From Elusimicrobiota bacterium (lineage in GTDB: Bacteria; Elusimicrobiota; Elusimicrobia; UBA1565; UBA9628), in assembly GCA_028868375.1 (NCBI GenBank), contig JAGWUP010000001.1, forward strand, positions 230,146-294,145: a stretch of DNA of 64,000 nt, given 5' to 3'. Below are positions 31,935 through 40,207 of the stretch, in pieces. The first letter of the stretch is position 1; every line of letters starts with the position of its first letter. The position numbers and the translations under genes were made by a program. The notes beneath the pieces are model-generated. The model had not been told where the DNA came from, did no database searches, and saw only the letters and a list, made by a program, of their open reading frames with translations.

Positions 31935-34877
31935 GTGAGACCCCAGGGCACCGCCCTCGGCGCCTGCCTGCTCTGCCTGGCGCTTGCCTGCCGCGCCTCG
32001 CGCGCGCAAGCTCAAGCGGCGCATGTCGCGGAAGATGCCTACGACCAGGCCTTAAGCCTGCTTCTGCGGGGCGATTTCCACGGAGCGCTGGCCGCCAGCG
32101 ATCAAAAGTCCGGCGACCGCGCGGAGAGCGCCCGGCTCTTGGCCCTGCGCGCCCGCGTCGACGGCGACCTGGGCGACTTTGCGCAATCGCGAAAGGACGC
32201 GGAGCGCGCGTTAAGGCTGCTGCCCCGAGGCGCCGTCTCTGACCCCAGGCTTCTGATCGCCTACGGCTCGGCCCTGCTGGCGGAGGGCCGGACGGCGCAG
32301 GCACGAGGCAGCTTCGAGGCGGCGCTGAGCCAAGAGCCGGGCTCGCCGGAGGCCCTGGCCGGCCGCGCGCGCGCGCGCCGGGCGGCGGGCGACGATGAGG
32401 GCGCCGTCGCGGATCTGACCGCGGCGATGGCCAAGCGCCCGGGCCTGCCGCTCGATTTCTATTCTCGCGCGGCCGCCCTGCTGGCGCTGGGCCGCTACGA
32501 CGCGGCGATCCGTGACGCGGTGGAGGCGCTGCGGCGCAATCCCGCCTTCGCTCCCGGCTACGGACTGCTGGGCGCCGCCCTGGCCGCCAAGGGCGACGGC
32601 CGCCGCGCGCTCATGGCCTACGACAAGGCGGCGCGAATCGATCCCAGCTACGGCTACGCCGCTCTCGGCAAGGCCGCCCTGCTCATGGGGGAAGGCCGGC
32701 GCGCCGAGGCCGCGGCCCTCCTCGATCAAGCCGCGCGCCTGAATCCGGACGACTACGAGCCCTTCTACGACCGCGCCGAGGCCTTCCTGGCGCAGGGCAA
32801 CATCGAAGCGGCCCTCTCCGATTTTGGGCGGGCGCTGAAGGCACAAAACTTGACCGCGCCCTTCGCCCTGCGCATCGGCGCACGCCTGCTGAGCCTGGCG
32901 CGCTGGCAAGACGCCCAGACGGCCTATTCCCGGGCCTACGACCTAGAGAGCGCGGCGGGACAAGCGGGGATCGAGGCCCGGCTGGGCCGCGCGCAAGCCC
33001 TGGTGGGCTCCGGCGATTTCAAGGCCGCCCTGCGGGAGCTGGGCGAGGCGACGGCCGGCGAGTCCTCTCCGATGTCGGCCTGGCTGGCGAAGGGCTTGCT
33101 CGAGCAGAGCCTGGGGCGGCGAGAGGACGCCTTTAAGGATTTAAGCCGGGCCGTGCAAAGGGCCGGCAGCGATCCCGCCGCCAGCCTGGCGCGCGGCCGC
33201 TTCTTAGCGGACAGCGGGCAACCGAGCTTGGCGCTCAAGGATTTCGACACCGCGCTGCGGCTCGATCCCAGGAACGAGCGGGCCTACGCCGAGCGCGGCG
33301 CGCTGCTGGCCGACGCCCTGGGCGAGGACGAGCGCGCCCTGGCCGATCTGGGCAAGGCGGTGGAGCTCTCGCCGGACGCCGCGCAGGCCGCGGGGGCGCG
33401 CTTGAGTCTGGCGGCGCTGCTTCTTAAGACCCGGCGCTACGCCTCCGCCCTCAAGCTCCTCAATGAAGCCGTCCGCGACGGCGCCTCCGGCGAAGCGCTG
33501 CTGGCGCGCGCGGAGGCTTGGTCCCGGCTCGGCGACCAAATCGACGCCCTGCGGGACGTTCAAGCGGCGCAGGCCAAGGATCCCCAAGACGCCGGAGCCC
33601 CGGACGAGCTGGGCCTTATCGCCCAGCGCGCCCACCGCGACAAGGAGGCGCTGCGGGACTTCGACGCGGCCCTGCGGCTGGCCGCCGGCGACGCGCGCAT
33701 CCTGACGCATCGGGCCGCCAGCTACGGAGCGCAGGGGCGCCTCTCCATAGCGCGGCGCGACCTGGAAGCCGCCCTGCGCGCCGACCCGCGCTACGTCCCG
33801 GCCTTGACGCTGCTCTGCCAGGCCGAGCGGCTTGACGGCGACGCGCGGGAGGCGGCGGCGCGCTGCGACGAGGCGCTGTCCCTGGCTCCCGGAGATGCCG
33901 CGGCACTTCTGCAGCGCGGCCTCTCGGAGCTTGCGGCGCGCCGCTACCAAGAAACGATCGGGGACGTCGACGCCGCGGCAAGGCTGGGCCTGCCGAGGGC
34001 GGAGGGCCTGCTGGCCCGCTCCGTCGCCAACGCCGCCCTGGGCCGCTACAAGGCCGCCCACGGCGACTACGAGGCCGCCGCTCGACTCGACGCCTCGGCC
34101 CGCTCCCCGGAGCTCGTCTTCGGCATCCCCGACGCGGGGGGACACGGCTACTTGGACGCGATCTCGGCGCTGCCAAGCCCTTCCGGGGCAAGCTCGCAGG
34201 ATCCCTACGCCGCGATCCTGCGGGCCGACGCGCTCGAGAACGTGGGGCGCTCGAAGCAGGCCGCCGCGGAGTGCCGGAAGGCCATCCTGCTCGATTCCTC
34301 CCTGCCGGACGCCTACCGCTGCCGAGCCCGCAGCCTGAGCGCTCAAGGCCTCTACGACGACGCGCAGAGCGATCTCCTGAAGGCCCTGGAGCTGGACCCC
34401 AAGAACCCCGCCGCCCACCTGCAGCTGGCGGCGCTTCTGACCTTGAAGGGCGACTACGCCTCCGCGGTCTCGCAAGCCGCCCAGGCGATCCGTCTGAACC
34501 CGAACGACCCGGAGGCTTACCTGCTGGCCGGAAACGCGCGCTATTTCCAACAGCAGGCCGCAAAGGCCCTGGCCAACTACACGCTAGCCGCGGCCAAGGG
34601 CCCGGAAAGCCCGTCCGCCCAGAACGGCCTCGGCCTGGGGCTCTTCGCCGCCGGCCGCTATCCCGAGGCCGTGGAGGCCTTCAGCCGCGCCATCGCCTTG
34701 AATCCCCTGGACGACCGTTTCTTCAAGAACCGCGGCTCGGCCTACGCGGACATGGGCTCCTACGCCAACGCCGCCGCCGATTTCCGCCGCGCCGGGCTCC
34801 TCAACTGCGATCCGCGGCGGGTCGGCGAGTACGAGTCCCTCATCGACAAGGCCGAGCGGCGCGCCGAAGGCCGCTGA
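31935..34877 (+). CDS. Large exported tetratricopeptide-repeat protein
   Basis: A 980-residue protein made almost wholly of TPR units of about 34 residues, such as YGLLGAALAAKGDGRRALMAYDKAARIDPS and AHLQLAALLTLKGDYASAVSQAAQAIRLNPND; I count over twenty. The N-terminus (LGACLLCLALACRASRAQAQA) is a signal peptide; cysteines there make a lipoprotein possible but the lipobox is imperfect. The GTG start is fixed by the promoter. TPR superhelices bind other proteins; this one would act in the periplasm as a scaffold. Alanine and leucine content is very high, as expected from high GC. Confidence 0.88.
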   Translation: MRPQGTALGACLLCLALACRASRAQAQAAHVAEDAYDQALSLLLRGDFHGALAASDQKSGDRAESARLLALRARVDGDLGDFAQSRKDAERALRLLPRGAVSDPRLLIAYGSALLAEGRTAQARGSFEAALSQEPGSPEALAGRARARRAAGDDEGAVADLTAAMAKRPGLPLDFYSRAAALLALGRYDAAIRDAVEALRRNPAFAPGYGLLGAALAAKGDGRRALMAYDKAARIDPSYGYAALGKAALLMGEGRRAEAAALLDQAARLNPDDYEPFYDRAEAFLAQGNIEAALSDFGRALKAQNLTAPFALRIGARLLSLARWQDAQTAYSRAYDLESAAGQAGIEARLGRAQALVGSGDFKAALRELGEATAGESSPMSAWLAKGLLEQSLGRREDAFKDLSRAVQRAGSDPAASLARGRFLADSGQPSLALKDFDTALRLDPRNERAYAERGALLADALGEDERALADLGKAVELSPDAAQAAGARLSLAALLLKTRRYASALKLLNEAVRDGASGEALLARAEAWSRLGDQIDALRDVQAAQAKDPQDAGAPDELGLIAQRAHRDKEALRDFDAALRLAAGDARILTHRAASYGAQGRLSIARRDLEAALRADPRYVPALTLLCQAERLDGDAREAAARCDEALSLAPGDAAALLQRGLSELAARRYQETIGDVDAAARLGLPRAEGLLARSVANAALGRYKAAHGDYEAAARLDASARSPELVFGIPDAGGHGYLDAISALPSPSGASSQDPYAAILRADALENVGRSKQAAAECRKAILLDSSLPDAYRCRARSLSAQGLYDDAQSDLLKALELDPKNPAAHLQLAALLTLKGDYASAVSQAAQAIRLNPNDPEAYLLAGNARYFQQQAAKALANYTLAAAKGPESPSAQNGLGLGLFAAGRYPEAVEAFSRAIALNPLDDRFFKNRGSAYADMGSYANAAADFRRAGLLNCDPRRVGEYESLIDKAERRAEGR

Positions 34878-34917
34878 GGAATAGGGCCATTAGCCGCGCC
34901 GACGGGACCGCCAGGTT

Positions 34918-34926
34918 TGCTACCAT
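34918..34926 (+). promoter_or_regulatory. Extended -10 promoter of metF
   Basis: TGCTACCAT (TGC plus TACCAT at 34921-34926), preceded by TT, ends nine bases before ATG 34936. No ribosome-binding sequence is present between them. Confidence 0.55.
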
Positions 34927-34935
34927 CACCCCGCC

Positions 34936-35805
34936 ATGGACATCCCGGAGCTCCTTGCCCGGCGCGCGGGCCCGGTCTTCTCCTTCGAGTTTTTCCTGCC
35001 CAAGGCCCCGGCGGACATAGAGGCCTTCCTCGCCACCGTGCGGCAGCTTCAGGAGCTCGATCCCGCCTTCGTCACGCTCACCTACGGCGCCGGCGGCTCC
35101 GCCAGGACCAAGACGGTGGAGACGGCCGCCCGCCTGCAGCGGGAGCTGGGCCTTGAGACCTGCTGCCACCTCACCTGCATCTCGCACACCAGGGAGGAAA
35201 TCTCGGAGCTGCTCGACCGCATCGAGGCCTCCGGCATCCGCCACATCGTCGCCCTGCGCGGCGATCCCCCGAAGGACGCCGCCCCGCCTTGCGGCCCGCG
35301 CGACTTCGGCTACGCGCGCGACTTGGTCGCCTTCATCAAGAGCCGCGGCGGCTTCCATCTGGCGGTGGCGGGCTATCCGGAGACCCACCCCGAGGCGCCC
35401 TCGCCCGAGTTCGACCTGGAAAACCTCAAGGCCAAGCTGCTGGCCGGGGGGGACTGGGTGATCACCCAGCTCTTCTTCGACAACGCCGACTATTTCCGCT
35501 TCGTCGCGCGCGCCCGCGCCGCCGGCATCTCGGCGCCCATCGTGCCGGGAATCATGCCGGTGACCGGCTACGCCCAACTGCAGCGCTTCACGCGCTTGTG
35601 CGGCGCCGGCATCCCGGAGGAGCTGTCGCGGCGGCTGGATGCGGTCCAAAACGATCCGGAAGCCGTCATCGCCTGCGGCATCGACTGGGCCGCGCGGCAA
35701 TGCCGGGAGCTGCTGCGCGGCGGAGCTCCCGGCGTGCATTTCTTCACGCTCAACCGCACGCGCTCCACCGCCGAGATCCTCCGGCGCCTGCGCTCCTCGG
35801 CTTGA
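34936..35805 (+). CDS. metF: Methylenetetrahydrofolate reductase
   Basis: A 289-residue FAD-dependent TIM-barrel enzyme that reduces 5,10-methylene-THF to 5-methyl-THF for methionine synthesis. Family motifs are clear: FSFEFFLPK near the start (the catalytic Glu), VTLTYGAGGS, HLTCISHTREEI, HIVALRGDPP (FAD-binding Asp), VAGYPETHPE, DWVITQLFFDNADYF and VPGIMPV. Length is normal for bacterial MetF. Its TGA stop overlaps an ancestral TTG start of the next gene (35802-35804) that was separated from its gene by a MITE. Confidence 0.95.
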   Translation: MDIPELLARRAGPVFSFEFFLPKAPADIEAFLATVRQLQELDPAFVTLTYGAGGSARTKTVETAARLQRELGLETCCHLTCISHTREEISELLDRIEASGIRHIVALRGDPPKDAAPPCGPRDFGYARDLVAFIKSRGGFHLAVAGYPETHPEAPSPEFDLENLKAKLLAGGDWVITQLFFDNADYFRFVARARAAGISAPIVPGIMPVTGYAQLQRFTRLCGAGIPEELSRRLDAVQNDPEAVIACGIDWAARQCRELLRGGAPGVHFFTLNRTRSTAEILRRLRSSA

Positions 35806-35816
35806 ACGCGGCGTTA

Positions 35817-36041
35817 GGCGCTGTCAAGTAATAACAGGGACACTCTGGAGGCCCGAGCTTGAGACGATTTCAAGGCGCGAAGAGCGAGCATGCCGATAGG
35901 CATGTAAGCGATGAGCAACGCGGAAATCGGCCAAGTTCGGGCCTCCCCGTAGGGCCGGGGCGCTTTTGGGCTGCGCCTTACTCCTCGGCTCGCTCCAAAA
36001 TCGCGCCCGGCAGAGTGTTCATGTTATTGCTTGACAGCGCC
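35817..36041. mobile_element. 225-bp MITE-like element with imperfect terminal inverted repeats
   Basis: The ends are inverse complements over about 31 bases with three mismatches: the left begins GGCGCTGTCAAGTAATAACA and the right ends in its complement. The element is flanked by TTA on both sides (35814-35816 and 36042-36044), a 3-bp target duplication. Inside is a second inverted pair (35847-35861 with 35932-35946, one mismatch) and a small hairpin ATGCC/GGCAT. It has no gene. It is non-autonomous, so the transposase must be elsewhere. It fills nearly all of the gap 35806-36020. Confidence 0.82.
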
Positions 36042-37709
36042 TTACTGCTCCTGGCGGCGGCATTGGGCGCCTTCGCCCAGGAGCCGGGGCAGCTGGGAAG
36101 CGCGCCGCTGACCCCCGTCTCCTCGGCCTTGTCCTCCAGCATGACGATCCGGGGCGTGCGCGTGGAGCGCCTCAACGTCTTCGACCTCTCCGTCCCGGGC
36201 GAGGATTGGTGGCTCTTCCGCCTGGCCGACGACATCCACGTCAAGTCGCGAGAAGCGGTCGTGCGCCGGGAGCTGCTGCAGGAGCCGGGGCAGCGCTTCA
36301 GCCGGCTCAAGGCCCTCGAGTCTGAGCGCAACCTGCGCGAGCTGGGAATCTTCCGCAGCGCCGACGTGGGGGCAGTTCCGCGGCCGGACGGGGGAGTGGA
36401 CCTGCTTGCGCGAACCCAGGACAGCTGGACGTTGAAGCTCTTGGCCGGGGCCGGCACGGAGGGGGGAGAGCGCTACTTCTCCTACGGCGCCTCGGAGGGA
36501 AACCTCCTTGGCTACGGCAAGTCCTTGAGCCTGCAGCACTCACAATCCGGGGAGATCATCCGCGACGATTTTTTCTACACCGATCCCCGCCTGCTGGGCT
36601 CGCGCTTCCGCCTTTCTCCCCATTTCGCCAGGACCAACCACGGCGACGCGGTGGAGACCGAGCTGGTCGAGCCCTTCTTCTCCCTGGACACGCCCCGGGC
36701 GCTGGACGCCTACTGGAACCGCTCCATCGACGAGCTCATCATCCATCGAGACGGCGCGGACTTCTCGAAGTTCCTCCTGGCCGACCGGACCCTATCGGCG
36801 GGCTACGGCCTGCGCCAGAGCGGCGGAGACTGGCTGACTCGGCGCTGGGAGCTGGGCTGGTACTCGCGCAAGGACGACTTCGTCGCCGAGGACGCGACGG
36901 CGGCCGGCAGCCTGCCGCCCGCCCAACGCCTCTCCGGGCCGACGCTGGGCTATTTCTGGGTGCAGCCGCGCTATATAAAGGAAACCTACATCAACAAGAT
37001 GGAGCGCGTCGAGGACTTCAACCTCGGCAACGAGTTGAGCCTCTACGGCGGCTTCATGGGCGAGGCTTTGGGCAGCGACCGCGACGCCGTCCTAATCAAC
37101 GCCCTGGACCAGCAGGGCCTTTTCCTGGCGCCGGGCCGCTTCGTTCTGGCGCAAGCCGGCTTGTCCGGGCGCCTGGAGAACGGCCGCTGGCGCAACGCCC
37201 TCTTCTTCGCGAACCTGAACCTGTTCTGGAAGGTGCGCTACCCGCTGCCGCAGACCTGGGTCGCCCACCTGGAGGCCAACACGACCAAGAGCCTCGACGG
37301 GGACGGCCAGATCGTGCTGGGCGGCAACAACGGCCTGCGCGGCTACGAGAACTACAGCTTCACCGGCGCGCGCTCGGTGCTGCTCAACCTGGAGGACCGC
37401 CTCTTTTTGCCGGGAGAATACTTCCATCTGCTGCGCTTCGGCGCGGCGGCCTTCCTGGACTCCGGCAGCGTCCTCGATTCCGGGGTGGGCTTTTCACCGC
37501 GGCGCTTCGACTCCGACGTGGGCCTGGGCCTGCGCTTCTCCTCGACCCGCTCGCAGTCCGGCGACGTCGTGCGCGCGGATCTTGCCTACGCCCTCAACCG
37601 CGGCCCCGGCCCCGGCCGCTGGGTCGTCTCCATCCGCGCCCGGCAAGCCTTCCAGATCTTCAACAGCTCGGCCCAGAACGTCCGCGCCGAGCCCGCCTCC
37701 CGCCTGTAA
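36021..37709 (+). CDS. Omp85/BamA-family outer-membrane protein
   Basis: A 562-residue protein with signal peptide LLLLAAALGAFA. Residues about 40-140 form one POTRA-like domain (EAVVRRELLQEPGQRFSRLKALESERNLRELGIFRSADV), and the rest is a 16-strand-type barrel with the Omp85 features GGNNGLRGYENYSFTGARSVLLNLEDR and C-terminal RADLAYALNRGPGPGRWVVSIRARQAF. It may insert or export other proteins, or be a stand-alone barrel. The present ATG lies within the right terminal repeat of the MITE; removing the MITE and one TTA restores a TTG start at 35802 in the same frame, coupled to the metF stop. Confidence 0.82.
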   Translation: MLLLDSALLLLAAALGAFAQEPGQLGSAPLTPVSSALSSSMTIRGVRVERLNVFDLSVPGEDWWLFRLADDIHVKSREAVVRRELLQEPGQRFSRLKALESERNLRELGIFRSADVGAVPRPDGGVDLLARTQDSWTLKLLAGAGTEGGERYFSYGASEGNLLGYGKSLSLQHSQSGEIIRDDFFYTDPRLLGSRFRLSPHFARTNHGDAVETELVEPFFSLDTPRALDAYWNRSIDELIIHRDGADFSKFLLADRTLSAGYGLRQSGGDWLTRRWELGWYSRKDDFVAEDATAAGSLPPAQRLSGPTLGYFWVQPRYIKETYINKMERVEDFNLGNELSLYGGFMGEALGSDRDAVLINALDQQGLFLAPGRFVLAQAGLSGRLENGRWRNALFFANLNLFWKVRYPLPQTWVAHLEANTTKSLDGDGQIVLGGNNGLRGYENYSFTGARSVLLNLEDRLFLPGEYFHLLRFGAAAFLDSGSVLDSGVGFSPRRFDSDVGLGLRFSSTRSQSGDVVRADLAYALNRGPGPGRWVVSIRARQAFQIFNSSAQNVRAEPASRL

Positions 37710-37831
37710 TCCCGCTCATCGGCCCTTGATCCTCAGTCAAGAAGCGCTGCGGCGGGTGACGGCGAGGAACGCGGCGAGCGAGCACTAAGGATTGGGCTCG
37801 GAGAGGCCAACTGTGAAGACCGCCCCCACTT

Positions 37832-37840
37832 TGCTACGAT
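37832..37840 (+). promoter_or_regulatory. Extended -10 promoter of the tatT-dctPQM operon
   Basis: TGCTACGAT (TGC plus TACGAT at 37835-37840) overlaps the ATG at 37839, which therefore cannot be the start on this transcript; the next in-frame start that suits a lipoprotein is TTG 37848, seven bases after the -10. The region 37710-37834 upstream shows no gene. Confidence 0.5.
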
Positions 37841-37847
37841 GGTGCGG

Positions 37848-38708
37848 TTGAAGAGGCAGCTAGCCGCTCTCGTCGCACTGACGGCCTTGACGGCCTGCAG
37901 CCCGCGCACCATCGCGCTGCGGCAGACCGCGGCCATCCTCTCGCGCGGGGCGCCGGCCCTCTACGAGGAGCCCGATCCCCAGTTGGCGCGGGAGTCCTTC
38001 GGCTCGCAACTGCTATTGATCGAAGCCCTCCTGCGCAACGAGCCGACCAATCCCTCGCTGCTGAAGCTGGCCGCGGAGGGCTTCGGCGGCTACGCCTTCC
38101 TGTTCTTCGAGGATTCCGCCCCGCAGCGCGCGCGGGGCTTCTACCTGCGGGGCCGCGACTTCGCCCTGCGCTTGCTGGCCAGGCGCAAGCCCCTCGCCGG
38201 GCTGCTGGCGGCCGATCCGCGGCAAACCGGCGCCATCCTCGCGAAATGCCGGGAAGGCGACGTTCCGGGCTTGTTCTGGGCGGCCTTCGACTGGGCCGGC
38301 TACATCGACCTCTCCAAGGATTCGCCCGACGCCTTGGCCGACCTGCCCAAGGCCGCCGCGCTGATGGCTCGCGCGCGCGCCCTGGACCCCGACTACCATT
38401 TCGCGGGACCGGAGCTGTTCTTCGGGGTCTACTACGCCTCCCGTCCCCGCATGCTGGGCGGCGACCCCCAAAAGGCGCGCGCCGAGTTCGAGGACGCGCG
38501 CCGGCGCACGCACGAGGAATACCTGATGGCCTACGTCCTGGAGGCGCGCTACGCGGCCGTGGCGCTGCAGGACCGCGCCCTGTTCACCGGCCTCCTGCGC
38601 CAGGTCCTGGCCGCCCCGGCCGGCCGGCTGCCGAACGCGCGCCTGACCGACGAAGTGGCCAAGCTGGAGGCCAAAAACCTACTGGAGAGAACCGATGATT
38701 TCTTCTAG
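37848..38708 (+). CDS. TRAP-associated lipoprotein, TatT family
   Basis: A lipoprotein of 286 residues from TTG 37848. The N-terminus KRQLAALVALTALTACS has a good lipobox (LTAC), so it is anchored in a membrane facing the periplasm. The body is helical with TPR-like repeats; EEPDPQLARESFGSQLLLIEALLRNEPTNPSLLKLAAEGFGGYAFLF and ARGFYLRGRDFALRLLA are typical of the TatT family. Characterised TatT (Treponema pallidum) forms a trimeric TPR scaffold that binds the TRAP substrate protein. Here the substrate-binding gene follows with a 14-base overlap, in line with this role. ATG 37839 is an alternative start. Confidence 0.87.
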   Translation: MKRQLAALVALTALTACSPRTIALRQTAAILSRGAPALYEEPDPQLARESFGSQLLLIEALLRNEPTNPSLLKLAAEGFGGYAFLFFEDSAPQRARGFYLRGRDFALRLLARRKPLAGLLAADPRQTGAILAKCREGDVPGLFWAAFDWAGYIDLSKDSPDALADLPKAAALMARARALDPDYHFAGPELFFGVYYASRPRMLGGDPQKARAEFEDARRRTHEEYLMAYVLEARYAAVALQDRALFTGLLRQVLAAPAGRLPNARLTDEVAKLEAKNLLERTDDFF

Positions 38709-39741
38709 ACCAAAGCGCATACTGACCGCGGCACTGCTGGGCCTGGCCTTGCCGGCCCTGACCCTGCCGGCCCTGGCCGACGCCGCAGCTCCGGTCGTCT
38801 TCAAGCTGGCCACTCTGGCGCCGGACGGTTCGACCTGGATGAAGGCCCTGACCGCGATGAACGAGGAGCTCATCGAGAAGACCCGCGGCGCGGTGAAGTT
38901 CAAGTTCTATCCCGGCGGGGTTTCCGGAGACGAGAAGGACGTCGTCATGCGGGTGCGCATCGGCCAGCTCCAGGCGGCGGCCTTCACCGGAGTCGGCCTG
39001 GGGGAGATCGCCCCGGACGTCCGCATCCTCGACGCCCCATGGCTGTTCAAGAGCGACGCGGAGGTCGACTTCGTCTACAAGACTTTCGCCAAGCAGCTCT
39101 CCTCGGCCATCGACAAGGGCGGCTACGTGCTGCTCGGCTGGATCGAGCTGGGCCCGGTCTACGTCTTCACGAAAAATCCGCTCAAGCGCCTGGAGGACCT
39201 GCGCCAGCAGAAGATGTGGGTTTGGGAGGGCGATCCCATCGCCGAGGCCGCCTACCGGGCCCTGGGCGTCAGCCCCATCCCGCTCTCGATCGTCGACGTG
39301 CTCTCCTCGCTGCAGACGGGGCTGATCAACGGCGTCTACGGGCCGCCCCTGGGAATCGTCGCATTGCAATGGTTCGAGCGAGCCCGCTACATCTATCCCG
39401 TCCCGATGGCGCGCTCCGCGGGGGCCGTGCTGCTGTCCAAGCGGGCCTTCGCCCGCCTCTCCGGCGAGCAGCAGAAGACGCTGCTGGAAGTCGCCGGCAA
39501 GCATCTGCGCCGGCTCAACGAGCGCTCGCGCCGCGAGAACGCCGAGGCCCTCGCGGCGCTGCAGAAGCGCGGGCTGGTGATGTCCCCGGCCGCGCCGTCG
39601 CCGCAGACGCTCAAGAAGCTCGACCGGCTGGGACGCCAGGCCCGCCGCTCCCTGGCCGGCAAGCTCTACAGCGCCTCCCTGCTCGGCTCCGTCGAGAAAG
39701 CCCTAACGAAATTCCGACATGGGCAAGCTCAAAAAAGCTGA
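38695..39741 (+). CDS. dctP: TRAP transporter substrate-binding protein
   Basis: A 348-residue DctP-family periplasmic protein with signal peptide ILTAALLGLALPALTLPALA. Family pattern: FKLATLAPDGSTWMKALTAMNEEL, GGVSGDEKDVVMRVRIGQLQAAAFTGVGL, and the ligand-binding Arg in the LRQQKMWVWEGDPIAEAAYRALG segment. It delivers an organic acid or similar ligand to the membrane subunits. The ligand cannot be read from the sequence; TatT-associated TRAP systems may carry hydrophobic ligands. Overlaps both neighbours (TatT by 14 bases, DctQ by 23 bases). Confidence 0.93.
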   Translation: MISSRPKRILTAALLGLALPALTLPALADAAAPVVFKLATLAPDGSTWMKALTAMNEELIEKTRGAVKFKFYPGGVSGDEKDVVMRVRIGQLQAAAFTGVGLGEIAPDVRILDAPWLFKSDAEVDFVYKTFAKQLSSAIDKGGYVLLGWIELGPVYVFTKNPLKRLEDLRQQKMWVWEGDPIAEAAYRALGVSPIPLSIVDVLSSLQTGLINGVYGPPLGIVALQWFERARYIYPVPMARSAGAVLLSKRAFARLSGEQQKTLLEVAGKHLRRLNERSRRENAEALAALQKRGLVMSPAAPSPQTLKKLDRLGRQARRSLAGKLYSASLLGSVEKALTKFRHGQAQKS

Positions 39742-40207
39742 GTCGCTGCTGGTCAAGCTGGAGAGCGCCGCGCTGGTGGCGCTGCTGGGGGGAATGTCCA
39801 GCCTGGCCTTCCTGCAGGTGCTCCGCCGCGAGCTCTTCGGCTCCGGCGCCCTCTGGGCCGATCCCCTCCTGCGCTCGCTGGTGCTCTGGGTGGGATTCTT
39901 GGGCGCCGCCCTGGCCGCCGCCGAGGACAAGCACTTCGCCTGGGAGGCGGGCGCGCATCGGAGCGGGCGCTACGGCGCGGCGCTGAACCTGATCGGGAAG
40001 CTGGCCGCGGTCTGCGTCAGCCTGCTCCTGATGCGGGCGGCCTGGAATTTTTTCCTGGACGATCAGTCGGCGGGCCGACCCCTGGCTCTGATCGGGAATC
40101 TCGCCGTTCCGTCCTGGCTCTTCTCCCTGGCGATCCCGGTCGGCTTCGCCCTGCTGGCCGTCCACATGGCGCTGCGCGCGGCAGAGGCCGCCGCCAAGCT
40201 GCGGTGA
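39719..40207 (+). CDS. dctQ: TRAP transporter small permease DctQ
   Basis: A 162-residue membrane protein with four helices, the size and pattern of DctQ: LVKLESAALVALLGGMSSLAFLQVLRRELF, then WADPLLRSLVLWVGFLGAALAAAEDKHFAWE, the highly conserved WxxxLLR..L.W..FLGA..A. DctQ pairs with DctM in the inner membrane. It starts within the last codons of dctP and its stop overlaps the GTG of dctM. Confidence 0.92.
   Translation: MGKLKKAESLLVKLESAALVALLGGMSSLAFLQVLRRELFGSGALWADPLLRSLVLWVGFLGAALAAAEDKHFAWEAGAHRSGRYGAALNLIGKLAAVCVSLLLMRAAWNFFLDDQSAGRPLALIGNLAVPSWLFSLAIPVGFALLAVHMALRAAEAAAKLR

Noticed and set aside
35859..36020. Upstream extension of the Omp85-like protein to an in-frame start at 35859
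   Set aside because: The extra 54 residues come from the MITE, have no signal-peptide character and would bury the real signal peptide inside the protein.
35817..36041. Remnant of a full insertion sequence
   Set aside because: The space between the inverted repeats is too short and has no transposase fragment, so a MITE-type non-autonomous element fits better.
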